Below are positions 23,168-29,204 of a stretch of 29,204 nucleotides of DNA, piece after piece (the first letter of the stretch is position 1; each line of letters starts with the position of its first letter). Below the pieces are notes generated by a model that ran no database searches, was not told the DNA's origin, and saw only the letters and a list, made by a program, of their open reading frames with translations. The stretch spans positions 1-29,204 of the forward strand of contig JBGUJG010000109.1 of the NCBI GenBank assembly GCA_045113695.1, in the 5' to 3' direction. Source of the DNA: UBA4246 sp045113695 (GTDB lineage: Bacteria > Bacillota > Clostridia > Christensenellales > Aristaeellaceae). Position numbers and translations under genes: made by a program.

Positions 23168-24220
23168 TCATTCAGTCATATTGTCCGTGCCGGATTTGCA
23201 CTTCCTCATATCCAGCAGCATTTTGAAAGTCACAGCGTCCGCGAATTTTCTCAGATCCAGCCCGGTCTCCCGCTGCACCTTGTCCAGCCGGTACACCAGG
23301 GTATTCCGATGGATGTACAGCTGTCTCGCCGTATCGGACAGATTCAGGTCTTTCTGGAGAAAAACTTCGATGGTCCGCAGCATTTCCTCGTTGAAAAGCC
23401 GCGACGTGGACGGATTAAAGAGCAGATGATGATAGCGCTCCGCGATTTCGGGAGAAAGATCCGAAAGAAACCGGGGCAGCAGCATCGACGAAAAATCAAA
23501 GATCGTCTCGCTTTCGCAGAAGACCCGGCCTATGCTGATGGCTTTGGACGCCTGCAGGTAGCTGCCGTGCAGGGCGGACAGTTCCCGGACCTTCTGGCCG
23601 ATGCCGATCACCACACCGTATCCGGTCTCTGTCAGGATGGATTCCTGGACTGCCTGCGCGAATTCAAAAACTTCTGTCTCGCTCTCCTGACGCGGCGCCT
23701 CCCGCAGAAAAACAGCCGACTTGGCGTCCATGGGAACCAGCACGTCCCCCGGGGAAAGCGGAAGCACCTGCGACAGAATCTCCCGCGGCGGTTCCGCATG
23801 ATCCTGAACCATCCGGATCAGATAGACGGTCTTCCCGCATTTGAGCGGAAGATGATATTCCGCCGCCAGCGCTTCCGCTTCGCCGCGGGATAGGTTCTCG
23901 GTCAGCAGCCGGTGATAGGCGCCGCCCGGGCCGTCTTCCTCCGTCTGGCGCAGATGAGCGGAGAACACACTGTCCAGCAGCAGAAAAAAATCCCGTCCGG
24001 TTCCGCTGCTGTCCGGAACAGCCCAGCTCAGCCCGGGCCTGACCCTGCTGCGGAAAAACTGCCATCCGGCTTTAGGCCCGTCTCCCCCTGCATCCGCAGG
24101 CGGAGCGGCAGGCCCCTTCCTGCCGGAAATCAGGTCGGTCCCCTCGGCGGTCAGCAGATATACGGGCACGGATAAGCCCTGTACCAGGTTTTTTAAAGCA
24201 ATTGCGACATCGGGGGCCAT
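23168..24220 (-). CDS. PucR/CdaR-type transcriptional regulator
   Basis: This 350-residue protein ends with the PucR-type helix-turn-helix (about 284-340), seen as LNLSDTARQLYIHRNTLVYR followed by LDKVQRETGLDLRKF. A GGDEF-like middle domain precedes it (about 175-275, GVVIGIGQKVRELSALHGSYLQ in the family layout). The N-terminal 120 residues resemble no effector domain I can name. Relatives control sugar-acid, purine or amino-acid genes. Its start lies inside the upstream Cys-rich gene (28-bp overlap), with AGGAG five bases before the ATG, and the S41 protease follows 24 bp later. It is probably part of a glyA-led operon, and its target is unknown. Confidence 0.85.
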   Translation of the reverse strand: MAPDVAIALKNLVQGLSVPVYLLTAEGTDLISGRKGPAAPPADAGGDGPKAGWQFFRSRVRPGLSWAVPDSSGTGRDFFLLLDSVFSAHLRQTEEDGPGGAYHRLLTENLSRGEAEALAAEYHLPLKCGKTVYLIRMVQDHAEPPREILSQVLPLSPGDVLVPMDAKSAVFLREAPRQESETEVFEFAQAVQESILTETGYGVVIGIGQKVRELSALHGSYLQASKAISIGRVFCESETIFDFSSMLLPRFLSDLSPEIAERYHHLLFNPSTSRLFNEEMLRTIEVFLQKDLNLSDTARQLYIHRNTLVYRLDKVQRETGLDLRKFADAVTFKMLLDMRKCKSGTDNMTE

Positions 24221-24459
24221 AGGCGCTCCTGTTCCTGCGGTTCATCCGGTTCGTCGTTTGCAAGCAGACGCTCCGCTTCCGCGAGTCTTTCCACCTGGCT
24301 GCCGTTCCGGAAGGCCTGAATATCTTCCCTGCTCAGCACAGAGTCCGTGCCCAGGCAGGCGCTGCAGCGGTACCCGCAGTCCGGGCAGCAGCAGCCAAGG
24401 TTCCTGCCTCCCTCTTCATGAATCATCAGCGTTCCGCATTCCGGACAGCCGCATCTCAT
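24193..24459 (-). CDS. Small Cys-rich zinc-binding-type protein
   Basis: This 88-residue protein has nine cysteines in its first 35 residues (3, 5, 8, 23, 24, 25, 28, 32, 35), in the forms CGCPECG and CCCPDCGYRCSAC, consistent with a zinc ribbon. The remaining half is charged and probably helical. I do not recognise the family. GGAG lies about ten bases before the ATG, 14 bp after the glyA stop. Its end overlaps the PucR-type regulator by 28 bp, indicating tight co-translation and perhaps a partnership with that regulator. Confidence 0.75.
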   Translation of the reverse strand: MRCGCPECGTLMIHEEGGRNLGCCCPDCGYRCSACLGTDSVLSREDIQAFRNGSQVERLAEAERLLANDEPDEPQEQERLWPPMSQLL

Positions 24460-24473
24460 GATCTGCTTTCTCC

Positions 24474-25715
24474 TTATTCGTAAAGCGGAAATTCATCCGT
24501 CAGCCTGAGCACCTTTTCCCGCACGGAAGCCACGGCGGCCTCCCCACGCTCCAGGACATCGGCGATGCAATTGGCGATCAGGCCCATCTCCGCTTCCTTC
24601 ATGCCCCGGGTGGTGACGGCCGGCGTGCCGACGCGGATGCCGCTGGTTTCAGCCGGCTTCCGTTTGTCCCTCGGGACCATGTTCTTGTTGACGGTGATAT
24701 TCGCGTCGCCCAGCCAGGTTTCCAGTTCCCGGCCGGAAACCGGCGTATCGCACAGGTCCAGCAGCAGCAGGTGATTGTCCGTCCCGCCGGAAACCAGGCG
24801 GACGCCGCGGGCTTTGAGGCCGTTCTCCAGCGCTTTGGCGTTCAGCACGATCTGATGCTGGTAAGTCCTGAATTCATCGGTCATGGCTTCCTTCAGGCAG
24901 ACGGCCTTCGCGGCGACGATGTGCATCAGCGGCCCGCCCTGCGTACCCGGGAAAATCGCCTTGTCGATCGCCTTGGCATACTGCTCCCGGCACAGGATCA
25001 TGCCGCCGCGCGGACCCCGCAGGGTCTTGTGGGTCGTGGTGGTGACGACGTCGGCGTAAGGTACGGGAGACGGATGCTCACCCGCGGCCACCAGCCCGGC
25101 GATATGCGCCATGTCCACCATCAGCAGGGCGCCGGCCCGGTCCGCAATGCTGCGGAGCCTCGGAAAATCGAGCGTCCTGGAATAAGCGGAAGCACCGGCG
25201 ACGATCAGCCTGGGATGAACGGCCAGTGCCTGTTCCTCCAGCGCGTCATAATTGATCGTTTCGGTCGCAGGGTCCAGGCCGTAGGAAGCAAACTGAAAAT
25301 ATTTGCCGGAAATATTGACCGGGCTGCCGTGGGTCAGATGACCGCCGGCGCTCAGGTTCATGCCCAGCACCGTATCGCCCGGCGAAAGCAGAGCGAAATA
25401 AACAGCCATATTGGCCTGGGAGCCGCTGTGGGGCTGAACGTTGGCGTGCTCCGCCCCATACAGCTGACAGGCACGTCCGCGGGCCAGCTCCTCCACCTCA
25501 TCGACGTACTCGCAGCCGCCGTAATACCGGTGTCCCGGATAGCCCTCGGCGTATTTATTGGTCAGCACGCTGCCCATCGCGGCCAGTACGGCCCTGGAAA
25601 CAAAGTTTTCCGATGCAATCAGCTCAATGTGATCCTGCTGGCGCCGGCTCTCCCGCGCCATGGACTGAGCAATCTCCGGGTCAGCCTGCTGCAAATAATC
25701 TGGTACCTGCCACAT
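24474..25715 (-). CDS. glyA: Serine hydroxymethyltransferase
   Basis: This 413-residue PLP enzyme has the family's usual length and motifs: LIASENFVS (32-40), NKYAEGYPGHRYYGGCEYVD (53-72), QPHSGSQAN, VDMAHIAGLVAAGEHPSP and the PLP lysine in TTTTHKTLRGPRGG (Lys230). It converts serine and tetrahydrofolate to glycine and methylene-tetrahydrofolate, the main one-carbon source of the cell. AAGGAG lies ten bases before the ATG. No clear promoter is visible in the 120 bp between it and the SRP RNA gene upstream, and no folate-type riboswitch was recognised there. It leads the operon with the Cys-rich protein, PucR-type regulator and S41 protease. Confidence 0.97.
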   Translation of the reverse strand: MWQVPDYLQQADPEIAQSMARESRRQQDHIELIASENFVSRAVLAAMGSVLTNKYAEGYPGHRYYGGCEYVDEVEELARGRACQLYGAEHANVQPHSGSQANMAVYFALLSPGDTVLGMNLSAGGHLTHGSPVNISGKYFQFASYGLDPATETINYDALEEQALAVHPRLIVAGASAYSRTLDFPRLRSIADRAGALLMVDMAHIAGLVAAGEHPSPVPYADVVTTTTHKTLRGPRGGMILCREQYAKAIDKAIFPGTQGGPLMHIVAAKAVCLKEAMTDEFRTYQHQIVLNAKALENGLKARGVRLVSGGTDNHLLLLDLCDTPVSGRELETWLGDANITVNKNMVPRDKRKPAETSGIRVGTPAVTTRGMKEAEMGLIANCIADVLERGEAAVASVREKVLRLTDEFPLYE

Positions 25716-25837
25716 AGGATATCGTCTCCTTCTGATCTGTCAGCCGATCCTTCCGCCGTACCGCGGCCCGCAGACCGCGGGCAGCCGGTAAAAACCGCCT
25801 GACGGCCAGCCGGAAAGAAAGGAAATTGGAAAGAATC

Positions 25838-25959
25838 AAAAAAACCGCTATACGGACAGACAGACCCGCGGCACATGCGCCTTGCGCTTACGGCTGCTTC
25901 CTTTCGGACCTGACCGGGTTCACACCGCTGCATCGCACGGAGCCCATCCGCATAACGGC
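25838..25959 (-). ncRNA. ffs: Signal recognition particle RNA, small (4.5S) type
   Basis: The minus strand carries the conserved SRP domain IV core GGTCAGGTCCGAAAGGAAGC followed by AGCC, with a GAAA tetraloop and the asymmetric and symmetric loops that bind Ffh. The two ends (25947-25958 and 25845-25856) pair over 12 positions, allowing G-U pairs, closing one long hairpin of about 114 nt, and seven T follow (25844-25838). Length matches the Alu-less 4.5S form. It forms the ribonucleoprotein that targets nascent membrane proteins to the translocon. A consensus promoter sits just upstream. Confidence 0.95.
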
Positions 25960-25965
25960 AAAGCT

Positions 25966-25994
25966 ATTATACAAAAACCGACTGAAAAAAGCAA
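25966..25994 (-). promoter_or_regulatory. Sigma-A promoter of the SRP RNA gene
   Basis: On the minus strand, TTGCTT (25994-25989) is followed after 17 bp by a perfect TATAAT (25971-25966). The predicted start at about 25959 coincides with the base of the SRP RNA terminal helix. Confidence 0.88.
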
Positions 25995-26017
25995 CTGTTT
26001 TTTGTAAAAACTGAATA

Positions 26018-26121
26018 CCGGATAAAACAGGCAGCTGCTCCTTCCCCCGGGAAGAAACAGCTGCTGATACAGAAATCATATGGTTTTGTCCGTCTGATCC
26101 GGGCCGGACAGTTTTATCCGG
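26018..26121 (-). other. Structured intergenic element, possible three-way-junction RNA
   Basis: An 11-bp perfect outer inverted repeat (26018-26028 with 26111-26121, CCGGATAAAAC/GTTTTATCCGG) encloses a long hairpin (26031-26046 with 26049-26064) and a short stem GTCCG/CGGAC (26088-26092 with 26105-26109). In the long hairpin, two pairs (26038/26057 and 26040/26055) are G-U when read from the minus strand but C-A from the plus strand. That points to a minus-strand RNA, i.e. the 3' end of the Rho-like mRNA. A TTTTT lies shortly after the outer stem on the minus strand, so it may serve as a complex terminator. No known RNA family is recognised. Confidence 0.45.
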
Positions 26122-26140
26122 CTGTCCCATGCCCGCCGGC

Positions 26141-27682
26141 TCATCCTTCCGGCATCAGCTGGTCAGCGGAGACGGTCAGGGACACATAGGGCGCAAGCTT
26201 TTTAAGGCCCGGACAGTCCGCTTCCTCCGCCGTAAGGCCGATGACCGTCACAGAACCTCCGTTTTTCAGCGCGCGCCCGGTCCCGAAGAACGCGGAAGCA
26301 AACAGGGAAGAACCCGTTTCATCCGCCAGTCTGAAAAGGGCCGGCAGAGAATCCAGCAGGATCACGGCTTTCCGGCCGCTTTCCGCCAGGCGTTTGGCGC
26401 GCTCCAGAACACCGCGGACTTCGCGGAGCTGCTGCTCCCCGTCCAGCGCGATATCAACCGGCATGCAGGGGCAGGGGCACTGATCCGTCAACGCCTGCCC
26501 GTCTTCCGGGGTCCTGCCCAGGCTCAGCACAATGCAATGGGCATCCTCATGGGCCTGCTGAACTGCACCGGCCAGGCGGCTGAGCAGGGCCCTGCCGCCG
26601 TCTTCCGCCCGGAGCGTCAGCACTGCCCGGTGTCCAAAGCGGAGGGGAGTCTTTTTCCCGCCTTCCGAAAGCACCGCCGTCTTCGGCGGAATCACTTCCA
26701 GGTTCAGGAAATCAGGCCGGTCTTTGAGATCGTCCGCCGCTTCCCCGTTGACCCGTTCAATATACACCATCAGCCTGCAGCCGTCTGCTCCGCGGATCGC
26801 CTTGGTTTTGCCGGCAATCCAGTCTCCTTCCCGGAGGGAGAACCGGCGGACCTGCGTATGGGAGATATAGACGGGCTTGGAGCGCCTGGGATAGCGCTCA
26901 TCATACATCCGCCCGCTCCCGTCCTCTTCCAGGCTGAGAATCCCCTGCTGGTCCATGAATTCACCCTCGGCCAGCAGTTCCGGCATAGTAATCTTCTGAA
27001 CGGCGTGATAATCCTTCAGGTACCGGCTGTCCGCCCCGTAAGACGCATGGCCGTCCTCCGGCATGCGCACCGGCGTTTCCGCCGCGCCGCCTGCCGGCTG
27101 GAAGCCCGGGCGGCCCTGCGTCATCCTCTGGTCCGCATGCGGTCCGGCGGACTGGGAGGGACCTGTCTTGTTCCATCCCTGCCGCGCGGCTGGCTGCTGA
27201 TAGCCGCCGGAATTATAAGAAGGGCTTTGCTGGAAGGATTTGGGATTATGCCACGCGCGGACGCCTTCGATGTTGAACGCAGGCGCTTTGCTGGAAATCG
27301 TGCTGAGAACGTCCGGCCTGGCGCCGGCCGCAGGGCGGGCGCTTTCCGCCGGTTTGGCCGGGGCGGGGGCAGGGCGCTGGGAATAGACCGTCTGCTGGGG
27401 CGCGCGGGGCGGCTGGCGGTAAGCAAGATCCCCGTCCTCATAATCATATTCCCCGTCGTCGGCAATAATGGAAGCGGTCCGCTGCCGCGCCGGGGCGGCT
27501 TGCTGCGGATCCGGCTGGGCTGGCGCCCTGCTTTCGTTTTCGGTCTCCCCGTTCTCTTCCGCAGCGGCTTTCAGCTTCTCGATGATTCCCTGCTTGTTGA
27601 CCCCTGCCGGCAGCGGGATATGATGCTCCCGCGCATAATTTCTCAGTTCGATTACCGTCATATTCTCAAACTGTTCGCCCAT
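26141..27682 (-). CDS. Degenerate Rho-family protein lacking the ATPase P-loop
   Basis: This 513-residue protein has a Rho N-terminal helical domain (about 8-42, MTVIELRNYAREHHIPLP), a disordered Pro/Gln/Ala-rich insert (about 45-220) and a Rho-like RNA-binding cold-shock domain. That domain shows GILSLEEDGSGRM (247-259), PVYISHTQVRRFSLREGDWI (270-289) and VNGEAADDLKDRPDFLNL (311-328). The ATPase domain keeps VLERAKRLAESGRKAVILLDS (425-445, Walker B Asp444), FFGTGRALKNGGSVTV and little else. Where Rho has PPKAGKT the protein reads LRAEDGGRAL (357-366). The segments with the Q-loop, R-loop and arginine finger are missing, and the protein stops soon after. It probably binds RNA but cannot act as a normal helicase. 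The start is uncertain: the ATG at 27682 has GGGGGG about 14 bases upstream, and Met8 (27661) is an alternative. Confidence 0.85.
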   Translation of the reverse strand: MGEQFENMTVIELRNYAREHHIPLPAGVNKQGIIEKLKAAAEENGETENESRAPAQPDPQQAAPARQRTASIIADDGEYDYEDGDLAYRQPPRAPQQTVYSQRPAPAPAKPAESARPAAGARPDVLSTISSKAPAFNIEGVRAWHNPKSFQQSPSYNSGGYQQPAARQGWNKTGPSQSAGPHADQRMTQGRPGFQPAGGAAETPVRMPEDGHASYGADSRYLKDYHAVQKITMPELLAEGEFMDQQGILSLEEDGSGRMYDERYPRRSKPVYISHTQVRRFSLREGDWIAGKTKAIRGADGCRLMVYIERVNGEAADDLKDRPDFLNLEVIPPKTAVLSEGGKKTPLRFGHRAVLTLRAEDGGRALLSRLAGAVQQAHEDAHCIVLSLGRTPEDGQALTDQCPCPCMPVDIALDGEQQLREVRGVLERAKRLAESGRKAVILLDSLPALFRLADETGSSLFASAFFGTGRALKNGGSVTVIGLTAEEADCPGLKKLAPYVSLTVSADQLMPEG

Positions 27683-27773
27683 ATGATAAAAATGCCCCCC
27701 AACAGAATCTATCCATGTCCGTCATCAGAAACTGCCATCCGGATATTGTCCAGCAATCTTTTCAGGTAGAATT

Positions 27774-27802
27774 ATTATAACAAACCGCATCCGCTTTGGC
27801 AA
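27774..27802 (-). promoter_or_regulatory. Sigma-A promoter of the Rho-like gene
   Basis: On the minus strand, TTGCCA (27802-27797) is followed after 17 bp by a perfect TATAAT (27779-27774). The predicted leader is about 85 nt and holds no obvious structure. Confidence 0.85.
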
Positions 27803-27827
27803 GAGCCGAAAGTAGGATTTTTCAATC

Positions 27828-27851
27828 AAAAAGGGGCTGTTGCACAGCCCC
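27828..27851 (-). terminator. Rho-independent terminator on the minus strand, left end of the repeat-like element
   Basis: GGGGCTG (minus strand, 27851-27845) pairs with CAGCCCC (27839-27833) around a 5-nt loop and is followed by TTTTT (27832-27828). It would stop minus-strand transcription coming from psuG or from the element itself, just before the promoter of the Rho-like gene. Confidence 0.7.
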
Positions 27852-28098
27852 CGAAAGGGGGACACGTCCCCCTTTCGTTAACCCCCTCGCCTTTGCCTCT
27901 CGCGTCTTCGACATCCAGGGCCTGCCGGCCCGTTCTTCGCTGAAATTGAGCCACCGGCTCAATTTCCGGGCGCTCAGAACCCCACCAAACCACCCAGGAA
28001 TTGTTGATTTCCTGACATTCTTTGTTGCACAACCGTTTCAGAATTCCTTTTCGTTGATATAAGAAGGGGTATTGCAGCACTGGTTCTGCAACACCCCC
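27833..28098. mobile_element. Hairpin-rich repeat-like element, possible MITE
   Basis: The ends form an imperfect terminal inverted repeat: GGGGCTGTTGCA at the left and, read inward on the other strand, GGGGGTGTTGCA at the right (11 of 12 match). Inside lie a perfect 12-bp palindrome with a 2-bp centre (27852-27877), a perfect 11-bp hairpin GAAATTGAGCC/GGCTCAATTTC with a 3-nt loop (27942-27966), and a 12-position hairpin at the right end. An 84-codon minus-strand frame runs through it but resembles no known protein and has no good start. No target-site duplication is obvious. It accounts for most of the gap between the Rho-like gene and psuG. Mobility is inference. Confidence 0.4.
27852..27877. 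repeat. Perfect 12-bp palindrome with 2-bp spacer
   Basis: CGAAAGGGGGAC (27852-27863) is followed by AC and its exact reverse complement GTCCCCCTTTCG (27866-27877). It directly abuts the terminator-type hairpin at 27833-27851. Confidence 0.8.
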
Positions 28099-28099
28099 T
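28064..28099 (-). repeat. Intergenic hairpin (family copy 2), probable terminator of psuG
   Basis: The arms 28064-28077 and 28086-28099 pair around an 8-nt loop, with positions 28071/28092 and 28065/28098 forming U-G pairs only on the minus strand. It begins 18 bp after the psuG stop and is followed on the minus strand by CTTCTTATATC. Its stem reads TGTTGCAG-N8-CTGCAATA, the same core as the hairpin at 90-125 in opposite orientation. Confidence 0.55.
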
Positions 28100-28116
28100 C
28101 AGGCTGTGCAGATTTA

Positions 28117-29031
28117 TCAGAGCTTCCGGTAGGCTCCGGCGATCTTCGCGGCCAGCCGGGCATTGTTGTAGACCAGCTGGATGTTGGACGCCAGGCTGTC
28201 TCCCCCGGTCAGCTCCGCGACACGGGCGAGCAGGAACGGGGTGATCTCCTTGCCTTTGATGCCCTGCTCCACCGATTCCGCGACCGCCTGATCGATGGCG
28301 CGGTTGATCACCTGGTCGTCCATGGCGTATTCTTCGGGGATCGGATTGGTCACCAGCATGCCGCCTTTGAGGCCCATCTGCGTCTGCGCATAGAAAATGG
28401 CAGCAATCTCTTCCGGCGTATCGCAGCGGTAATCCACCGAAAAGCCGGAATGGCGGGAATAGAAGGCAGGCAGCTCCTTCGTGCCGTAGCCGATCACCGG
28501 AACGCCGTGCGTCTCCAGGTACTCGAGCGTCAGGCCCAGGTCCAAAATAGCCTTGGCCCCGGCGCAGATGACGGTCACCGGGGTATTGGCCAGCTCCTCC
28601 AGGTCAGCGGAAATGTCCATGGTGGTCTCCGCGCCGCGGTGCACCCCACCGATGCCGCCGGTAGCGAAGAAACGGACGCCCGCCATATGGGCGATCATCA
28701 TTGTCGTCGTCACGGTGGTCGCTCCGTCTTCCCCGCGCGCGCACAGGGCCGCCAGGTCCCTGCGGCTCGCCTTGGCGATCTCCCGGCCTTTTTTGCCGAA
28801 ATATTCAATCTCTTCCGGGGTCAGGCCGCATTTGAGCCTGCCGCCGATGACAGCGATGGTGGCCGGGACCGCCCCGTTCTCCCGGATGATCTTCTCCACG
28901 TTCAGCGCCGTCTCGACGTTGCGCGGATAGGGCATCCCATGCGAAATGATGGTGGATTCCAGCGCGACGACCGGTTTCCCGCTGTCCAGCGCTTCCTGTA
29001 CTTCCCTGCTGATGTCCAGATACCTGTTCAT
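28117..29031 (-). CDS. psuG: Pseudouridine-5'-phosphate glycosidase
   Basis: This 304-residue protein matches PsuG/YeiN over its whole length. Motifs include VALESTIISHGMPYPRNVE (22-40), KASRRDLA (Lys87), GATTVTTTM, FATGGIGGVHRG (122-133), GAKAILDL with Lys160, and TNPIPEEYAMD. By alignment with E. coli YeiN, Lys160 corresponds to the lysine that forms the covalent sugar adduct, Glu25 to a catalytic acid and Asp143 to a metal ligand. It splits pseudouridine 5'-phosphate into uracil and ribose 5-phosphate, recycling modified nucleosides from RNA turnover. AAGGAGG lies five bases before the ATG. The usual partner kinase (psuK) is not in view downstream and may lie elsewhere. Confidence 0.96.
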   Translation of the reverse strand: MNRYLDISREVQEALDSGKPVVALESTIISHGMPYPRNVETALNVEKIIRENGAVPATIAVIGGRLKCGLTPEEIEYFGKKGREIAKASRRDLAALCARGEDGATTVTTTMMIAHMAGVRFFATGGIGGVHRGAETTMDISADLEELANTPVTVICAGAKAILDLGLTLEYLETHGVPVIGYGTKELPAFYSRHSGFSVDYRCDTPEEIAAIFYAQTQMGLKGGMLVTNPIPEEYAMDDQVINRAIDQAVAESVEQGIKGKEITPFLLARVAELTGGDSLASNIQLVYNNARLAAKIAGAYRKL

Positions 29032-29084
29032 ATGTGCCTCCTTATGCAGCTGCCTGCTGATTAATCAATACAAAGTAAAAGACA

Positions 29085-29192
29085 GAGTGAGGAGTGAGCG
29101 CTCCCTGCGATCGCCGTAGCGGCGGCCCCTGGGCCGCCACTGAGTGAGGAGTGAGGAGTGACCGTTCGCTCCGCTCACTTAGTGAGGAGTTA
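29085..29192. repeat. Short direct repeats of GTGAGGAGT with a GC-rich hairpin
   Basis: GTGAGGAGT occurs at about 29087, 29145, 29152 (overlapping partial) and 29182. Between the copies lie a GC-rich stem GGCGGCC-CCTG-GGCCGCC and a GAGCG-type inverted repeat (TTCGCTCCGCTCAC). The block lies upstream of psuG and runs to the window edge. Such low-complexity intergenic blocks are often dispersed in a genome; no gene was seen here. Confidence 0.5.
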
Positions 29193-29204
29193 ATAGTCAT
29201 GAAC

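Noticed and set aside
25716..25837. Folate or glycine riboswitch before glyA
   Set aside because: The GC-rich leader was compared by eye with THF and glycine riboswitch cores and shows neither; only short GC stems are present.
25619..25933. Minus-strand open frame over the SRP RNA
   Set aside because: It runs through the SRP RNA and into glyA in another frame; the RNA assignment is far stronger.
26141..27682. Canonical transcription terminator Rho
   Set aside because: The P-loop, Q-loop, R-loop and arginine finger cannot be found, so a standard Rho annotation would mislead.
27826..28080. 84-codon minus-strand frame in the gap before the Rho-like gene
   Set aside because: It is made of the palindromes and hairpins of the repeat-like element, lacks a good start and resembles no known protein.
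29085..29192. CRISPR array
   Set aside because: The GTGAGGAGT repeats are too short and irregularly spaced, and no cas gene is in view.

Overview
The window looks like a chromosomal segment from a fairly GC-rich (by eye about 58-60%) bacterium of the Firmicutes/Clostridia type, possibly a gut- or rumen-associated lineage. Evidence for this is the Gram-positive style dcw genes (a DivIB-type FtsQ, a FtsL-like protein, a MurE with the DNPR motif expected for meso-diaminopimelate), a tilS-hpt pair, a PucR/CdaR-type regulator, a BspA-like leucine-rich-repeat protein, strong AGGAGG ribosome binding sites and consensus sigma-A promoters with 17-bp spacers. Taxonomy below class is a guess. No tRNA, rRNA, CRISPR, transposase or phage gene was seen.

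Layout. 1-4350: a divergent LysR regulator and the three-gene operon it probably controls (GlpA-like FAD dehydrogenase with a C-terminal Fe-S domain, GlpB-like FAD/NAD oxidoreductase, DUF1667 protein). 4380-5990: a class I aminotransferase with an AT-rich leader, then a gene-free stretch with two terminators. 6057-15225: a shortened dcw cluster, mraZ-ftsL-murE-mraY-murD-divIB, followed by ftsA-ftsZ under its own promoter; rsmH, ftsI/spoVD, murF, ftsW, murG, murC and murB are absent. 15268-17307: a secreted leucine-rich-repeat protein of visibly lower GC. 17440-18588 (minus): a Cys-rich acidic-tailed protein and a metallophosphoesterase, divergent from tilS-hpt-nucleotidyltransferase (18809-21724, plus) with two strong promoters sharing a 9-bp inverted repeat. 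21806-25715 (minus): glyA, a small Cys-rich protein, a PucR-type regulator and a secreted S41 protease, probably one operon. 25838-25959 (minus): the 4.5S-type SRP RNA with its promoter. 26141-27682 (minus): a Rho-family protein whose ATPase domain has lost its P-loop and C-terminal motor elements, followed by a structured intergenic element. 27828-28099: a hairpin-rich repeat-like element. 28117-29031 (minus): pseudouridine-5'-phosphate glycosidase, then a short-repeat region to the right edge.

The most interesting items are the apparent Rho pseudo-ATPase; the structured RNA-like element next to it, whose G-U pairs favour the minus strand; the probable MraZ operator overlapping the mraZ promoter; the stripped dcw cluster with a divergent FtsA; a candidate shared operator between the divergent promoters at 18.65-18.77 kb; and the hairpin-rich element with imperfect terminal inverted repeats before psuG. 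All functions are inferred from reading translated sequence and motifs; no database search was run.
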